From the NCBI GenBank assembly GCA_020832445.1, contig JAFIEO010000024.1:62001-126000 (forward strand): DNA of 64,000 nucleotides, given 5' to 3'. The notes below the pieces were generated by a model. That model made no database searches. It was not told the origin of the DNA and was given only the letters and a program-made list of their open reading frames with translations. Below are positions 52,932-62,933 of the stretch, in pieces. Position 1 is the first letter of the stretch; every line of letters begins with the position of its first letter. Position numbers and translations under genes: made by a program. The DNA is from Paracoccaceae bacterium. GTDB taxonomy: Bacteria; Pseudomonadota; Alphaproteobacteria; Rhodobacterales; Rhodobacteraceae.

Positions 52932-54707
52932 ATGCCCAGCTATGCCGCGCCTACCAAGGATCTGAACTTCGTTCTGCACGATTTCCTGAAGATCAGTTCG
53001 TCCGAAATTCCCGGATATAACGACCTTGATCAAGAATTTACGTCTGCAATTCTGGACGAAGCCGCCAAGCTGGCAGAAGGTGCAATGGCACCGCTGAATT
53101 CAATCGGTGACCAGCAGGGGTGCCGGCTGGAAAACGGCGTGGTGCGCACGCCCGAAGGGTTCAAGGCCGCGTTCGAGCAGGTCAAGGCCGGCGGCTGGAA
53201 CGGACTGGACCTGCCCGAAGAATACGGCGGCCAGAACCTGCCGTATGTGTTGCAAACTGCGGTGGGCGAATTGTTTTCGGGTGCGAACATGGCGTTCAAC
53301 ATGTATCAGGGTCTGACGCATGGTGCCATTTCCGCGATTATCGCGCATGGGTCGGATGCACAAAAGGCGCTGTTCCTGCCAAAGATGATCAGCCTTGACT
53401 GGACCGGCACCATGAACCTGACAGAACCGCATTGCGGCACTGATCTGGGCTTGATCCGCACCAAGGCCGACCCGCAGGATGACGGCAGCTACAAGATTAC
53501 CGGGCAGAAGATATTCATCTCGGCGGGTGATCATGACATGGCGGAAAACATCATCCATCTGGTGCTGGCCAAGGCGCCGGGCGGCGGGGACGGAACCAAA
53601 GGAATTTCGCTGTTTATTGTGCCCAAAATCATGGTCAAGGATGATGGCAGCCTTGGTGCGCCCAATGCTGTTACCGTTGGCAAGATCGAAGAGAAGATGG
53701 GCATTCACGGCAATGCAACCTGTGTCATGAATTATGACGGTGCCACTGGCTATCTTGTGGGCGATCTGCACAAGGGGATGCGCGCCATGTTCACAATGAT
53801 GAACGAAGCGCGTCTGGGTGTAGGCCTGCAAGGCTATGCGCAGGCCGAAATCGCCTATCAGAATGCACTGGCCTATGCGATTGACAGGCTGCAAGGGCGT
53901 GACGTGACAGGCACCAAAAACCCTGATGGCCCTGCCGATCCCTTGATCGTGCACCCCGATGTGCGCCGCATGCTGATGGATCAGAAAAGTTTTGTCGAAG
54001 GGGCGCGGGCTTTTACCATCTGGGGGGCAAGCCAGATTGACCGCGCGCACCGCATGAATGACGCGCAGGCCGATGGTCTGATCTCGTTGCTGACGCCTGT
54101 GATCAAGGGCTTTCTGACCGACAAGGGCTTTGACATGTGCATTCAGGCCCAGCAGGTCTATGGCGGGCATGGCTATATCGAGGAATGGGGCGTGTCGCAA
54201 TATGCCCGTGATGCGCGGATCGCGATGATCTATGAAGGTGCAAACGGCATTCAGGCACTGGACCTTGTGGGCCGCAAACTGGCACAGGATGGCGGCAAAC
54301 ATGTGATGGCGTTCTTTGCGCTGGTCAAGGATTTTATCAAGGACTGCGACGGGGATGCCCGCCTTGAGGAATTTGTGACCCCGCTGAAATCCGCCTCCAA
54401 GGATTTGCAGGCGGCGGCGCTGTATTTCATGGAAAACGGCATGAAAAACCCCAATGATGCCTTGGCGGGGTCCAATGATTTCATGCATATGTTCGGGCAT
54501 GTCTGCCTTGGTCTGGCTTGGGCGCAAATGGCAAAAGCCGCGCTTTCCGCACTGGACAGTGGCGCAACGGATCAGGCATTTCTGAACGCGAAACTGACAA
54601 CGGGGCGTTATTACATGACGCGCCATTTGCCTGCGACAGCATTGCATCTTGCGCGCATTCGCAGCGGGTCCGATGCCATGATGGCACTTAGCCCCGAGCA
54701 GTTCTAG
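52932..54707 (+). CDS. Acyl-CoA dehydrogenase
   Basis: [60 protein letters not shown]. Confidence 0.95.
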   Translation: MPSYAAPTKDLNFVLHDFLKISSSEIPGYNDLDQEFTSAILDEAAKLAEGAMAPLNSIGDQQGCRLENGVVRTPEGFKAAFEQVKAGGWNGLDLPEEYGGQNLPYVLQTAVGELFSGANMAFNMYQGLTHGAISAIIAHGSDAQKALFLPKMISLDWTGTMNLTEPHCGTDLGLIRTKADPQDDGSYKITGQKIFISAGDHDMAENIIHLVLAKAPGGGDGTKGISLFIVPKIMVKDDGSLGAPNAVTVGKIEEKMGIHGNATCVMNYDGATGYLVGDLHKGMRAMFTMMNEARLGVGLQGYAQAEIAYQNALAYAIDRLQGRDVTGTKNPDGPADPLIVHPDVRRMLMDQKSFVEGARAFTIWGASQIDRAHRMNDAQADGLISLLTPVIKGFLTDKGFDMCIQAQQVYGGHGYIEEWGVSQYARDARIAMIYEGANGIQALDLVGRKLAQDGGKHVMAFFALVKDFIKDCDGDARLEEFVTPLKSASKDLQAAALYFMENGMKNPNDALAGSNDFMHMFGHVCLGLAWAQMAKAALSALDSGATDQAFLNAKLTTGRYYMTRHLPATALHLARIRSGSDAMMALSPEQF

Positions 54708-54767
54708 GCCCGACACAAGGGGCGCCGCGTGCCATATGGCGCCCTGACTTTCGATGCTGGAGGTATC

Positions 54768-54980
54768 ATGCCCAAACGTTTTCGTCTGACCCGCCGGTTT
54801 AACATGGCAATGACCGAAGATGGCTACCGCCGGTTGCGCCGCTTCGCACAAGAAGCCGGTCTGGAAGAGGGCGAGGCGCTGTCGTTCCTGTTCGAGAATT
54901 TCGAGTCGGTGACGCATGCGGAAAATCTGGGCCACCGTTTGCGGATGTTCAATTCGGAACTTGAGGCGCGCAAGCGATGA
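54768..54980 (+). CDS. Small conserved protein, possibly RHH-like
   Basis: MPKRFRLTRRFNMAMTEDGYRRLRRFAQEAGLEEGEALSFLFENFESV; in beta-oxidation operon. Confidence 0.6.
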   Translation: MPKRFRLTRRFNMAMTEDGYRRLRRFAQEAGLEEGEALSFLFENFESVTHAENLGHRLRMFNSELEARKR

Positions 54981-55314
54981 CTTCTGGCGCCTTCGGCGAG
55001 AGTATTTTGAGGCAAGATGAAGTCGCAGATAGCTGGATGCGCCCCGTCCCTCCGCTTGTGGCATCATCAGAACGGGGCGTCTTCACCTTGCGCGGTCATC
55101 GGCTCTCCAGCCTGTACCGCATCTATGATGATGGCCTATCAAGGTTAACAAAAGGTGAGCAATGCAGGTATTCATCTTGCAAAAAATACTCAGAAAACAA
55201 GACAGCCCAGGTGTTATGCGGGTCGGATCGAGCATGACTGTCACCGATCTGGGGCTTTTCGTCTGGGTTGAATGAACAGAAACACAATGACGACAACAGA
55301 CTACGGAGGACCAC

Positions 55315-56526
55315 ATGAGCGACGCTTATATCTATGACACCATCCGCACGCCAAGGGGCAAGGGGCGTGCCGATGGCAGCCTGCATGAAGTGACGGCTGT
55401 GCGTCTGTCTGCCTTGGTTCTGAACCATCTGAAATCCCGCAATGATCTGGACACCCGCGCGATTGAGGATCTGATCTGGGGCAATGTCACCCAGGTGGGC
55501 GAACAGGGGGGCTGCCTTGCGCGCACGGCAATTCTTGCATCGGATTTCGACGAACAGGTGCCGGGGCTGGCGATAAACCGCTTTTGTGCATCCGGCATGG
55601 AAGCCGTGAATATTGCCGCAAATCAGGTGCGCGGCGGCGCGGGCATGGCCTATGTCGCAGGCGGGGTCGAGATGATGAGCCGCGTTGCCATGGGGTCTGA
55701 CGGGGCGGCGGTGGCCGTGGATCCGTCTGTCGCGATGGAGCGGCATTTTGTCCCGCAAGGCATTGCGGCCGATATCATCGCCACGCAATACGGGTTCACC
55801 CGCCAAATGGCTGACGAACTGGCCGTTGAAAGCCAGAAACGCGCAGCCAATGCGTGGCAGGACGGGCGTTTTTCGCGTTCGGTCGTGCCGGTCACGGATA
55901 TCAACGGCCTGACCATACTGGAGCGCGATGAATATATGCGCCCTGCAACGGATATGGACAGCCTGTCCGCGTTGAAACCCGCATTCAAGGATATGGGCGA
56001 GGTGATGCCGGGCTTCGACAAGATTGCCTTGATGAAATACCCGCATCTGGAACGGATTGAACATATTCATCATGCAGGCAATTCATCCGGCATTGTTGAC
56101 GGTGCGGCGGGCGTCTTGATCGGCAACAAGGAATTTGGCGAAAAATACGGGCTGAAGCCACGCGCACGCATTCGCGCCACGGCCAAAATCGGCACGGACC
56201 CGACCATCATGCTGACGGGCCCTGTGCCTGTGACCGAGAAAATCCTGCGCGATTCCGGCATGCAGATTTCCGACATTGACCTGTTCGAGGTGAACGAGGC
56301 GTTTGCCGCAGTTGTGCTGCGCTTCATGCAGGCATTTGACGTGGGCAGCGACTGCGTCAACGTCAACGGGGGGGCGATTGCGATGGGCCACCCATTGGGC
56401 GCAACAGGGGCCATGATCATCGGCACGCTGCTGGATGAATTGGAACGCACCGGCAAAGGCACGGGCCTTGCAACGCTGTGCGTTGCTTCCGGCATGGGTG
56501 CTGCCACGATCATCGAGCGCGTGTAA
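55315..56526 (+). CDS. fadA: Acetyl-CoA C-acyltransferase (thiolase)
   Basis: YDTIRTPRGKGRADGSLHEV; INRFCASGMEAVNIAA; NVNGGAIAMGHPLGATGAM. Confidence 0.94.
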   Translation: MSDAYIYDTIRTPRGKGRADGSLHEVTAVRLSALVLNHLKSRNDLDTRAIEDLIWGNVTQVGEQGGCLARTAILASDFDEQVPGLAINRFCASGMEAVNIAANQVRGGAGMAYVAGGVEMMSRVAMGSDGAAVAVDPSVAMERHFVPQGIAADIIATQYGFTRQMADELAVESQKRAANAWQDGRFSRSVVPVTDINGLTILERDEYMRPATDMDSLSALKPAFKDMGEVMPGFDKIALMKYPHLERIEHIHHAGNSSGIVDGAAGVLIGNKEFGEKYGLKPRARIRATAKIGTDPTIMLTGPVPVTEKILRDSGMQISDIDLFEVNEAFAAVVLRFMQAFDVGSDCVNVNGGAIAMGHPLGATGAMIIGTLLDELERTGKGTGLATLCVASGMGAATIIERV

Positions 56527-56540
56527 GGGAGGCAAGGAAC

Positions 56541-58736
56541 ATGACCGATTTTAACTATTCCGTAGATGCTGATGGCGTTGCGATCATCACATGGGACATT
56601 CAGGGCAAATCCATGAATGTGCTGTCGCTTGAGGGGTTGGCCGAACTTGAAGCGCATATCGACACTGCGGTTGCGGATGAGGCCGTGAAGGGCGTCATCA
56701 TCACCTCTGCCAAGGCGGATTTTGCAGGTGGCATGGATTTGAATGTCATTGCCAAAATGAAGGACATGGCGGGTGACCAGCCCGAAAAGGGCCTGTTTGA
56801 CGGGATTATGTCGCTGCATCGTTGCCTGCGCAAGATTGAACGCGCGGGCATGGACCCCAAGACCCTGAAGGGGGGCAAGCCGGTTGTAGCGGCCCTGCCG
56901 GGCACCGCGCTGGGCATTGGTCTGGAAATCCCGCTGGCCTGTCACCGTATCATCGCAGCGGATAATCCCAAGGCCAAGATCGGCCTGCCGGAAATCATGG
57001 TCGGCATCTTCCCCGGCGCGGGCGGCACCACGCGGCTGGCGCGCAAGCTGGGTGCGATGGGGGCGGCGCCCTTCTTGCTGGAAGGCAAATTGTCGGACCC
57101 GAAGAAGGCCAAATCGGCGGGCTTGATTGACGAAGTCGTCCCCGCAGGGGAGTTGATGGCGCGCGCGAAGGAATGGGTGCTGGGCGCAAAAGACACCGAT
57201 CTGGTCAAGCCATGGGACGCCAAGGGCTATAAGATGCCCGGCGGTGCGCCTTATCATCCGGCGGGGTTCATGACCTTTGTGGGCGCATCTGCCATGATCA
57301 ATGGCAAAACCCAAGGGGTCTATCCGGCGGCCAAGGCGCTTTTGTCGGCAGTATATGAAGGGGCGATGGTGCCTTTTGACGCCGCCTTGCGGATAGAGGC
57401 GCGCTGGTTCGTGCATGTGCTGATGAACCCCAGTTCCAGCGCGATGATCCGGTCGCTGTTCATCAACAAGGAAGCACTGGAGAAAGGCGCGAATCGTCCC
57501 AAGATCGAGGATGAGAAAGTCCGCAAACTGGGTGTCCTGGGCGCAGGCATGATGGGCGCAGGCATTGCCTATGTCGCCGCCAATGCCGGAATTGACGTGG
57601 TGTTGATCGATGCGCAGCAGGCTGCAGCGGACAAGGGCAAGGCCCATGCCGAGGGTATTCTTGACAAGGGCATGAAGCGCGGCAAGGTGAGTGAGGACAA
57701 GAAGGCCGAGGTGCTGGGGCGCATTGTCGCCACCACCGATTATGACGCGCTGAATGGCTGCGATCTGGTGATCGAGGCGGTGTTCGAGGACCCGAAGGTC
57801 AAGGCCGAGGTGACGGCCAGGGCCGAAGCCGTGCTGCCACAAGACGCGATTTTCGCCACCAACACATCGACCCTGCCGATTTCCGATCTGGCCAAGGCCA
57901 GCGCGCGGCGTGCCCAGTTCATCGGCATCCACTTCTTCAGTCCGGTGGACAAGATGCTGCTGGTGGAAATCATCAAGGGCCGTGAAACCGGCGACCGCGC
58001 TGTGGCCAAGGCGCTGGATTTCGTGCGCCAGATCCGCAAGACTCCGATTGTTGTGAATGACGCGCGGTTTTTCTATGCCAATCGCTGCATTATTCCCTAC
58101 CTGAACGAAGGTATGCGCATGGTGCGCGAAGGGGTGGCGCCCGCGCTGGTGGAAAATGCGGCCAAGCTGATGGGCATGCCGTTGGGACCGCTGCAACTGG
58201 TCGATGAAACATCGCTTGATCTGGGGGCCAAGATTGCCAAGGCCACGCGCGCGGCCATGGGCGAGGCTTATGCCGATGGGGATGTTGATGAGGTGGTGTT
58301 CTGGATGGTCGAACAGGGCCGTTTGGGCCGCAAATCCGCGGCCGGTTTCTACACCTATGATGACAAGGGCAAGCGGCAGGGGTTGTGGCAGGGCGTCGCT
58401 GACCAGTTCCCGCAATCGGGCGATCAGCCTGATGTCATTCAGGTGCAGCACCGCCTGATGTTCGCCCAGGCGCTGGAAGCAGTGCGCGCCCTTGAAGACG
58501 GCGTGCTGGAAGATATCCGCGAAGGGGATGTTGGCGCAATTCTGGGCTGGGGCTTTGCGCCATGGTCGGGCGGGCCGTTTTCATGGCTGGACATGCTGGG
58601 CGCGGAATTCGCAGTGTCCGTGTGCGACGATCTTGAAGCGCGCTTTGGCGCGCGCTTCAAGGCCCCTGATCTGCTGCGCCAGATGGCACAATCGGGGCGC
58701 AGTTTTTATGCAGGCCGCGCTTCAGCCGCTGCATGA
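56541..58736 (+). CDS. fadJ: Bifunctional enoyl-CoA hydratase / 3-hydroxyacyl-CoA dehydrogenase
   Basis: Crotonase region IGLPEIMVGIFPGAGGTTRLARKLG plus LGVLGAGMMGAGIAYVAANAGIDVVLID. Confidence 0.94.
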   Translation: MTDFNYSVDADGVAIITWDIQGKSMNVLSLEGLAELEAHIDTAVADEAVKGVIITSAKADFAGGMDLNVIAKMKDMAGDQPEKGLFDGIMSLHRCLRKIERAGMDPKTLKGGKPVVAALPGTALGIGLEIPLACHRIIAADNPKAKIGLPEIMVGIFPGAGGTTRLARKLGAMGAAPFLLEGKLSDPKKAKSAGLIDEVVPAGELMARAKEWVLGAKDTDLVKPWDAKGYKMPGGAPYHPAGFMTFVGASAMINGKTQGVYPAAKALLSAVYEGAMVPFDAALRIEARWFVHVLMNPSSSAMIRSLFINKEALEKGANRPKIEDEKVRKLGVLGAGMMGAGIAYVAANAGIDVVLIDAQQAAADKGKAHAEGILDKGMKRGKVSEDKKAEVLGRIVATTDYDALNGCDLVIEAVFEDPKVKAEVTARAEAVLPQDAIFATNTSTLPISDLAKASARRAQFIGIHFFSPVDKMLLVEIIKGRETGDRAVAKALDFVRQIRKTPIVVNDARFFYANRCIIPYLNEGMRMVREGVAPALVENAAKLMGMPLGPLQLVDETSLDLGAKIAKATRAAMGEAYADGDVDEVVFWMVEQGRLGRKSAAGFYTYDDKGKRQGLWQGVADQFPQSGDQPDVIQVQHRLMFAQALEAVRALEDGVLEDIREGDVGAILGWGFAPWSGGPFSWLDMLGAEFAVSVCDDLEARFGARFKAPDLLRQMAQSGRSFYAGRASAAA

Positions 58737-59428
58737 TTGTGCCAGGCAGCTTGCGCGGTGGATTCTGCGCAGGCTGCATCCTGTTTCAGGGCATTTGCGA
58801 CCCTTTGCAGTTGCGACAGGCTAAGGCGGGGGGTGTCCAGCGTGCCAATGGCGGCGGCTGCATGCAGGGGCGAAAAATCGCTTTCGGCGCGGGCACTGAC
58901 AAGGGCGGCACCGGCGCAGTGAATCACCTGTTCCGATGCAAAAGTCAGCATGTGAATGCTCAGATCACCCGTGATCGGCGCACGGTGAATGCCGCCATAC
59001 CCTTCCAGCATCAGCGCCTGAATCAGCACAAACGGTTCGCCAAAGTCGAATTCGGCCATGTCTGATTCAACGATAACTTCCTGACAGGGCAGCAGTGATA
59101 TTTGTTTGCGGTTGCCCAGAACACCTGCCGGAATCACCATCATGAATGCTTTATGGGCAGGCAGGCTGGCTTGCGCGATCGTGATCGTGTGATTGGCTTC
59201 GACCCGTTGCATGCCATTGTCGAATGTCAGAACCAGATCGCCGGCCAGAATGGTTTCCACACCACGCCAGCCCGAATCCGTACCGATCAGCGTGCCCGGC
59301 AACAACCCGTCTTCGCGCAGGGCGACATCATAAAGTCCGGCATCCTTGTGCATGGCCGCAGCGATTGCGGGGGCAAAAGCTGACAGACTGCCAATATGTG
59401 CAAGCGCATTGGTTCCTGAATTCAGCAT
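58706..59428 (-). CDS. Hint-domain-like protein with atypical catalytic residues
   Basis: LPGTLIGTDSGWRGVETILAGDLVLTFDNGMQRVEANHTITI; 3' end overlaps fadJ by 31 bp on the opposite strand. Confidence 0.75.
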   Translation of the reverse strand: MLNSGTNALAHIGSLSAFAPAIAAAMHKDAGLYDVALREDGLLPGTLIGTDSGWRGVETILAGDLVLTFDNGMQRVEANHTITIAQASLPAHKAFMMVIPAGVLGNRKQISLLPCQEVIVESDMAEFDFGEPFVLIQALMLEGYGGIHRAPITGDLSIHMLTFASEQVIHCAGAALVSARAESDFSPLHAAAAIGTLDTPRLSLSQLQRVANALKQDAACAESTAQAAWHNHAAAEARPA

Positions 59429-59486
59429 TTCGAATCCTCTTTCTGTGTCCGCACTGGTGATGGTGCATTCTGACCTCTGGTAAAGG

Positions 59487-59501
59487 TTAACCCGTGGTTA
59501 A
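59487..59501. promoter_or_regulatory. CtrA-box candidate TTAA-N7-TTAA
   Basis: TTAAcccgtggTTAA, 59 bp upstream of the Hint-protein start codon. Confidence 0.5.
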
Positions 59502-59626
59502 GGACAGAATCAGGGAAAGAACTGGACATTTTCAAGGCGTGGAATTTTATTTCAATTCAGTTGAATGTTCGATAATTTCATTCAAGGTGTGCAAGGGTTA
59601 CTTGCAATGCGTAGGTAGGAGGGGCG

Positions 59627-61252
59627 ATGGGCTGGCTTGCGGATGAAACCGGACTGGACCGAAACACAGCAAATCATGTGGCCCTGACCCCGTTGTCGCA
59701 TTTGCGGCGCGCGGCAGATGTGTTTGCGGGCCAGGATGCGCTGGTCTATGGAACGACCCGCCGGACATATGCGGAATATGCCCAACGGGTGACACGGCTT
59801 GCGTCCAGTCTGGTGGCACATGGCGTCGCATCAGGTGATGTGGTGGCAACGCTTTTGCCCAATATTCCCGCCCATGCCGAGGCGCATTTTGCCGTACCTG
59901 CCTGCGGGGCGGTGCTGAATGCCATCAACATACGGCTGGATGTGGATACGGTGGCGTATATTCTGGGCCATGGCGCGGCAAAACTTGTGTTGGTGGATAC
60001 CGCGTTGCTGGCGCTGGCCGAAGCTGCCTGCGCGGCGTTGGACAACCCGCCCGTGATTGTCGAGGTGGCCGACACCGAAGCGGGGTTCGCCCCGTCAGGA
60101 CGCCACATCGAGTATGAGGCATTTCTGGATGCAGGCGATCCGCAATTTTCATGGATCATGCCGCAGGATGAATGGGAAAGTATCGCGCTGAACTACACGT
60201 CAGGCACAACTGGTCGGCCCAAGGGCGTGGTCTATCACCATCGCGGCGCGTATCTGTCGACACTCAGCCAGCCGATTTCATGGCGCATGACCTTGTTCCC
60301 ACGGTATCTGACGATTGTGCCGATGTTTCATTGCAATGCATGGTGCCATCCGTGGATGATGCCCGCGCTGGGGGGCTGCATCATCTGCCTGCGGGATGTG
60401 ACGGCTGCGGGCATTTATCACGCGATCAGCGTTGAAAAGGCGACCCATTTCGGCGGCGCGCCCATTGTTTTGCAAACCATCATCACTGCGCGCCCCGAAG
60501 ACAGGTTGCCGTTTGATCATACTGTCGAAGTGTTCACCGCAGGGGCGCCGCCGCCTGCGGCCGTTCTGGCCGCGATTGAACCGCTGGGGTTTAATGTGAC
60601 GCAGGTTTACGGATTGACCGAAACTTATGGTCCCGCAACCGAATGTCTGTGGCATGACGGGTTCGACAGCTTGCGCGGCGATGACCGCGCAGATGTGAAG
60701 GCCCGCACCGGCGTTCTTATGCCCTTTATGGAAGATGTCAGCGTCATACAGCCCGACACCATGACGCCGGTTGCCCGTGACGGGGTTGCTTTGGGTGAAA
60801 TCGTGCATCGCGGCAATGGGGTGATGAAGGGGTATTACAAAAACCCGCAAGCCACCGCCGATGCCTTTCGCAATGGGTATTTCCATTCCGGCGATATCGC
60901 ATTCTGGCATGCGGATGGCTATATCAAGATCGCGGACCGCGCCAAGGACATCATTATTTCAGGTGGCGAGAATGTCAGCTCGGTCGAGGTGGAAGGCGTG
61001 TTGATGAAACATCCCGCAGTCGGGCTGGCCGCGGTTGTTGCCAAACCCGATGAAAAATGGGGCGAGGTTCCCTGCGCCTGCATCGAGGTAAAAGCAGATG
61101 CGCAGGTCAGCGAGCAGGACCTGATCACCTTTTGCCGCGAACGTCTGGCAGGGTTCAAGACACCCAAGCTGGTGGTTTTCATGGAGTTGCCGAAAACGGC
61201 AACCGGCAAGATACAGAAAGGCGATTTGCGCGAATATGTGCGTGCGTTGTGA
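59627..61252 (+). CDS. Acyl-CoA synthetase (AMP-binding, medium/long chain type)
   Basis: [73 protein letters not shown]. Confidence 0.93.
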   Translation: MGWLADETGLDRNTANHVALTPLSHLRRAADVFAGQDALVYGTTRRTYAEYAQRVTRLASSLVAHGVASGDVVATLLPNIPAHAEAHFAVPACGAVLNAINIRLDVDTVAYILGHGAAKLVLVDTALLALAEAACAALDNPPVIVEVADTEAGFAPSGRHIEYEAFLDAGDPQFSWIMPQDEWESIALNYTSGTTGRPKGVVYHHRGAYLSTLSQPISWRMTLFPRYLTIVPMFHCNAWCHPWMMPALGGCIICLRDVTAAGIYHAISVEKATHFGGAPIVLQTIITARPEDRLPFDHTVEVFTAGAPPPAAVLAAIEPLGFNVTQVYGLTETYGPATECLWHDGFDSLRGDDRADVKARTGVLMPFMEDVSVIQPDTMTPVARDGVALGEIVHRGNGVMKGYYKNPQATADAFRNGYFHSGDIAFWHADGYIKIADRAKDIIISGGENVSSVEVEGVLMKHPAVGLAAVVAKPDEKWGEVPCACIEVKADAQVSEQDLITFCRERLAGFKTPKLVVFMELPKTATGKIQKGDLREYVRAL

Positions 61253-61316
61253 CACGCTGGCCTTGTGTGCGAAGTTGCGTTAAGGTGCCCTCAAAACGGC
61301 AGAGCAGGCAAGCGGC

Positions 61317-62360
61317 ATGACGACCGCGCTTAAGAAATATCATAAGTTAGAAGGCATGGGCCTTTGGTCCGGCGGGGTCGAAGATCAGCGCCGCGAAGTT
61401 GTCGTGTCCTTCGGGGATGCGACACTTGTGATCATGGACAGCCGCAGCATGCATGTTCTGTCGCATTGGTCGCTGGCCGCGATAGAGCGGTTGAACCCCG
61501 GCCAGCGCCCCGCCTTGTTCAGCCCCGATGGCGATGCCAGCGAAGTGCTGGAACTGGATGAAGATCTGCTGATTGACGCGTTGAAAGAACTGCATGCGGC
61601 GCTGGCACCGCCACGCAGCATGTTTGACCGGCTGCGCTTGCCGATCATGGCAGGGTTCAGTCTTGTCATTCTGGGGATTGGTGCGTTTCTGATGCCGCCT
61701 GCATTGGTGGACCATACCGCATCGGTGGTGCCTATGGCCAAGCGCACCGAAATTGCAGATCGCCTGCTGGCCGATCTGGTGCAGACCGGCGCGGTTTCGT
61801 GCCAAAGCGGGCTTGGCACCAGTGCGTTGGGGGTGTTGCAGCGCCGCCTGTTTGACGCGCCTGCGCGGCTGGTCATCATGCGTGGCCTGCCACAGGACAC
61901 CCCGCGCATTCAGCATTTTCCCGGACGGCTGTTCGTGATGGATGCCCGCCTTCTGGATCAGGCCGAAAGTGTGGAGGCCCTTGCCGGTGCCTTCGCGGTG
62001 GCCGGTGTGCGCGCAGCCGCAGATGACCCGCTGCGCCCGCTATTGCGCCATGTCGGGGTGTTGAGCACGTTTCGTCTGCTGACTTCGGGGGAATTACGCG
62101 CCGGTGCCGCGCGCGGCTATGCGCGCTCGGTTCTGAGTGCGCCGCTGGCACCGCCGGATATGGAGGCGGTTCAGTTGCGCTTTGACCGGCTTGACTTGTC
62201 GCTTCGTGTGTTCACCGAAAACCCGGTGCCGCTGGACCCTGCCGCGCAACAGATCGCAGACGCCTTGCGCCCCGATATGGACACGCTGACCCAGCCCGCG
62301 CATGGGGCGCTGCTGAATGATGGCCAATGGGTAAGCCTGTTGAATATATGCGATGGCTGA
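61317..62360 (+). CDS. Membrane-anchored protein of unknown function, possibly degenerate M48-like
   Basis: 347 aa; TM LPIMAGFSLVILGIGAFLM; IQHFPGRLFVMDARLLDQAESVEALAGAFAVA without HExxH. Confidence 0.6.
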   Translation: MTTALKKYHKLEGMGLWSGGVEDQRREVVVSFGDATLVIMDSRSMHVLSHWSLAAIERLNPGQRPALFSPDGDASEVLELDEDLLIDALKELHAALAPPRSMFDRLRLPIMAGFSLVILGIGAFLMPPALVDHTASVVPMAKRTEIADRLLADLVQTGAVSCQSGLGTSALGVLQRRLFDAPARLVIMRGLPQDTPRIQHFPGRLFVMDARLLDQAESVEALAGAFAVAGVRAAADDPLRPLLRHVGVLSTFRLLTSGELRAGAARGYARSVLSAPLAPPDMEAVQLRFDRLDLSLRVFTENPVPLDPAAQQIADALRPDMDTLTQPAHGALLNDGQWVSLLNICDG

Positions 62361-62408
62361 CTGCGGTTCGCCCGCTTGGCAGATGGCGGTGATTTATCGC
62401 CGATTAAG

Positions 62409-62903
62409 TTAATCTGCGCGCCGCACCTGCCATGGTGTATCAAACCAGTGTTCTTGCAGGTTGGGTGTGTCCCCGATCCGGTCGATCACCGCAAACCTGC
62501 CGGGGTGGGCCAGGGGCGTCAGAACCCCGTGCCAGATGTTGCGGTGAAAATTTATACCCTGCGCCCCGTTCGTCACAAAGGCTTGCGGTGTGGCAGGACG
62601 CCCGCCATCATCTTGCGCGACGATCACAAGGAAGGTTTCGCAATGCATGGGAATAAAGGCCTGCGTGCCATCAGGGTGCCGCTCCATCATGTCAAGTTGA
62701 TAGGGCAGGGCGCGGGGCTGTGCGTCAAACAACGAAATTCCGGCCCGCCCGCCACTGCCGAAATCCAGTGCCGCGCGGTCATGGAAACGCCCGCACAGGC
62801 CCTGATTGATCAGTTTATCGGGCGCGCCCTGAATTTCAAGCACATCGCCGAACGGGGCGAATGCAGCTGCGTTTAGCAAGCGTATGGTTATATGTTGCGT
62901 CAT
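62409..62903 (-). CDS. allA: Ureidoglycolate lyase
   Basis: AAFAPFGDVLEIQGAPDKLINQG; NFHRNIWHGVLTPL. Confidence 0.92.
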   Translation of the reverse strand: MTQHITIRLLNAAAFAPFGDVLEIQGAPDKLINQGLCGRFHDRAALDFGSGGRAGISLFDAQPRALPYQLDMMERHPDGTQAFIPMHCETFLVIVAQDDGGRPATPQAFVTNGAQGINFHRNIWHGVLTPLAHPGRFAVIDRIGDTPNLQEHWFDTPWQVRRAD

Positions 62904-62933
62904 TTCAGGTGGCCGGACCAGATTTGAGTATTT

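Noticed and set aside
53100-55067. 655-aa ORF on the minus strand
   Set aside because: Antisense to the acyl-CoA dehydrogenase gene; shadow ORF.
56070-58451. 793-aa ORF on the minus strand
   Set aside because: Fully antisense to fadA/fadJ; arises from strong GC3 bias, composition not protein-like, and no supporting context.
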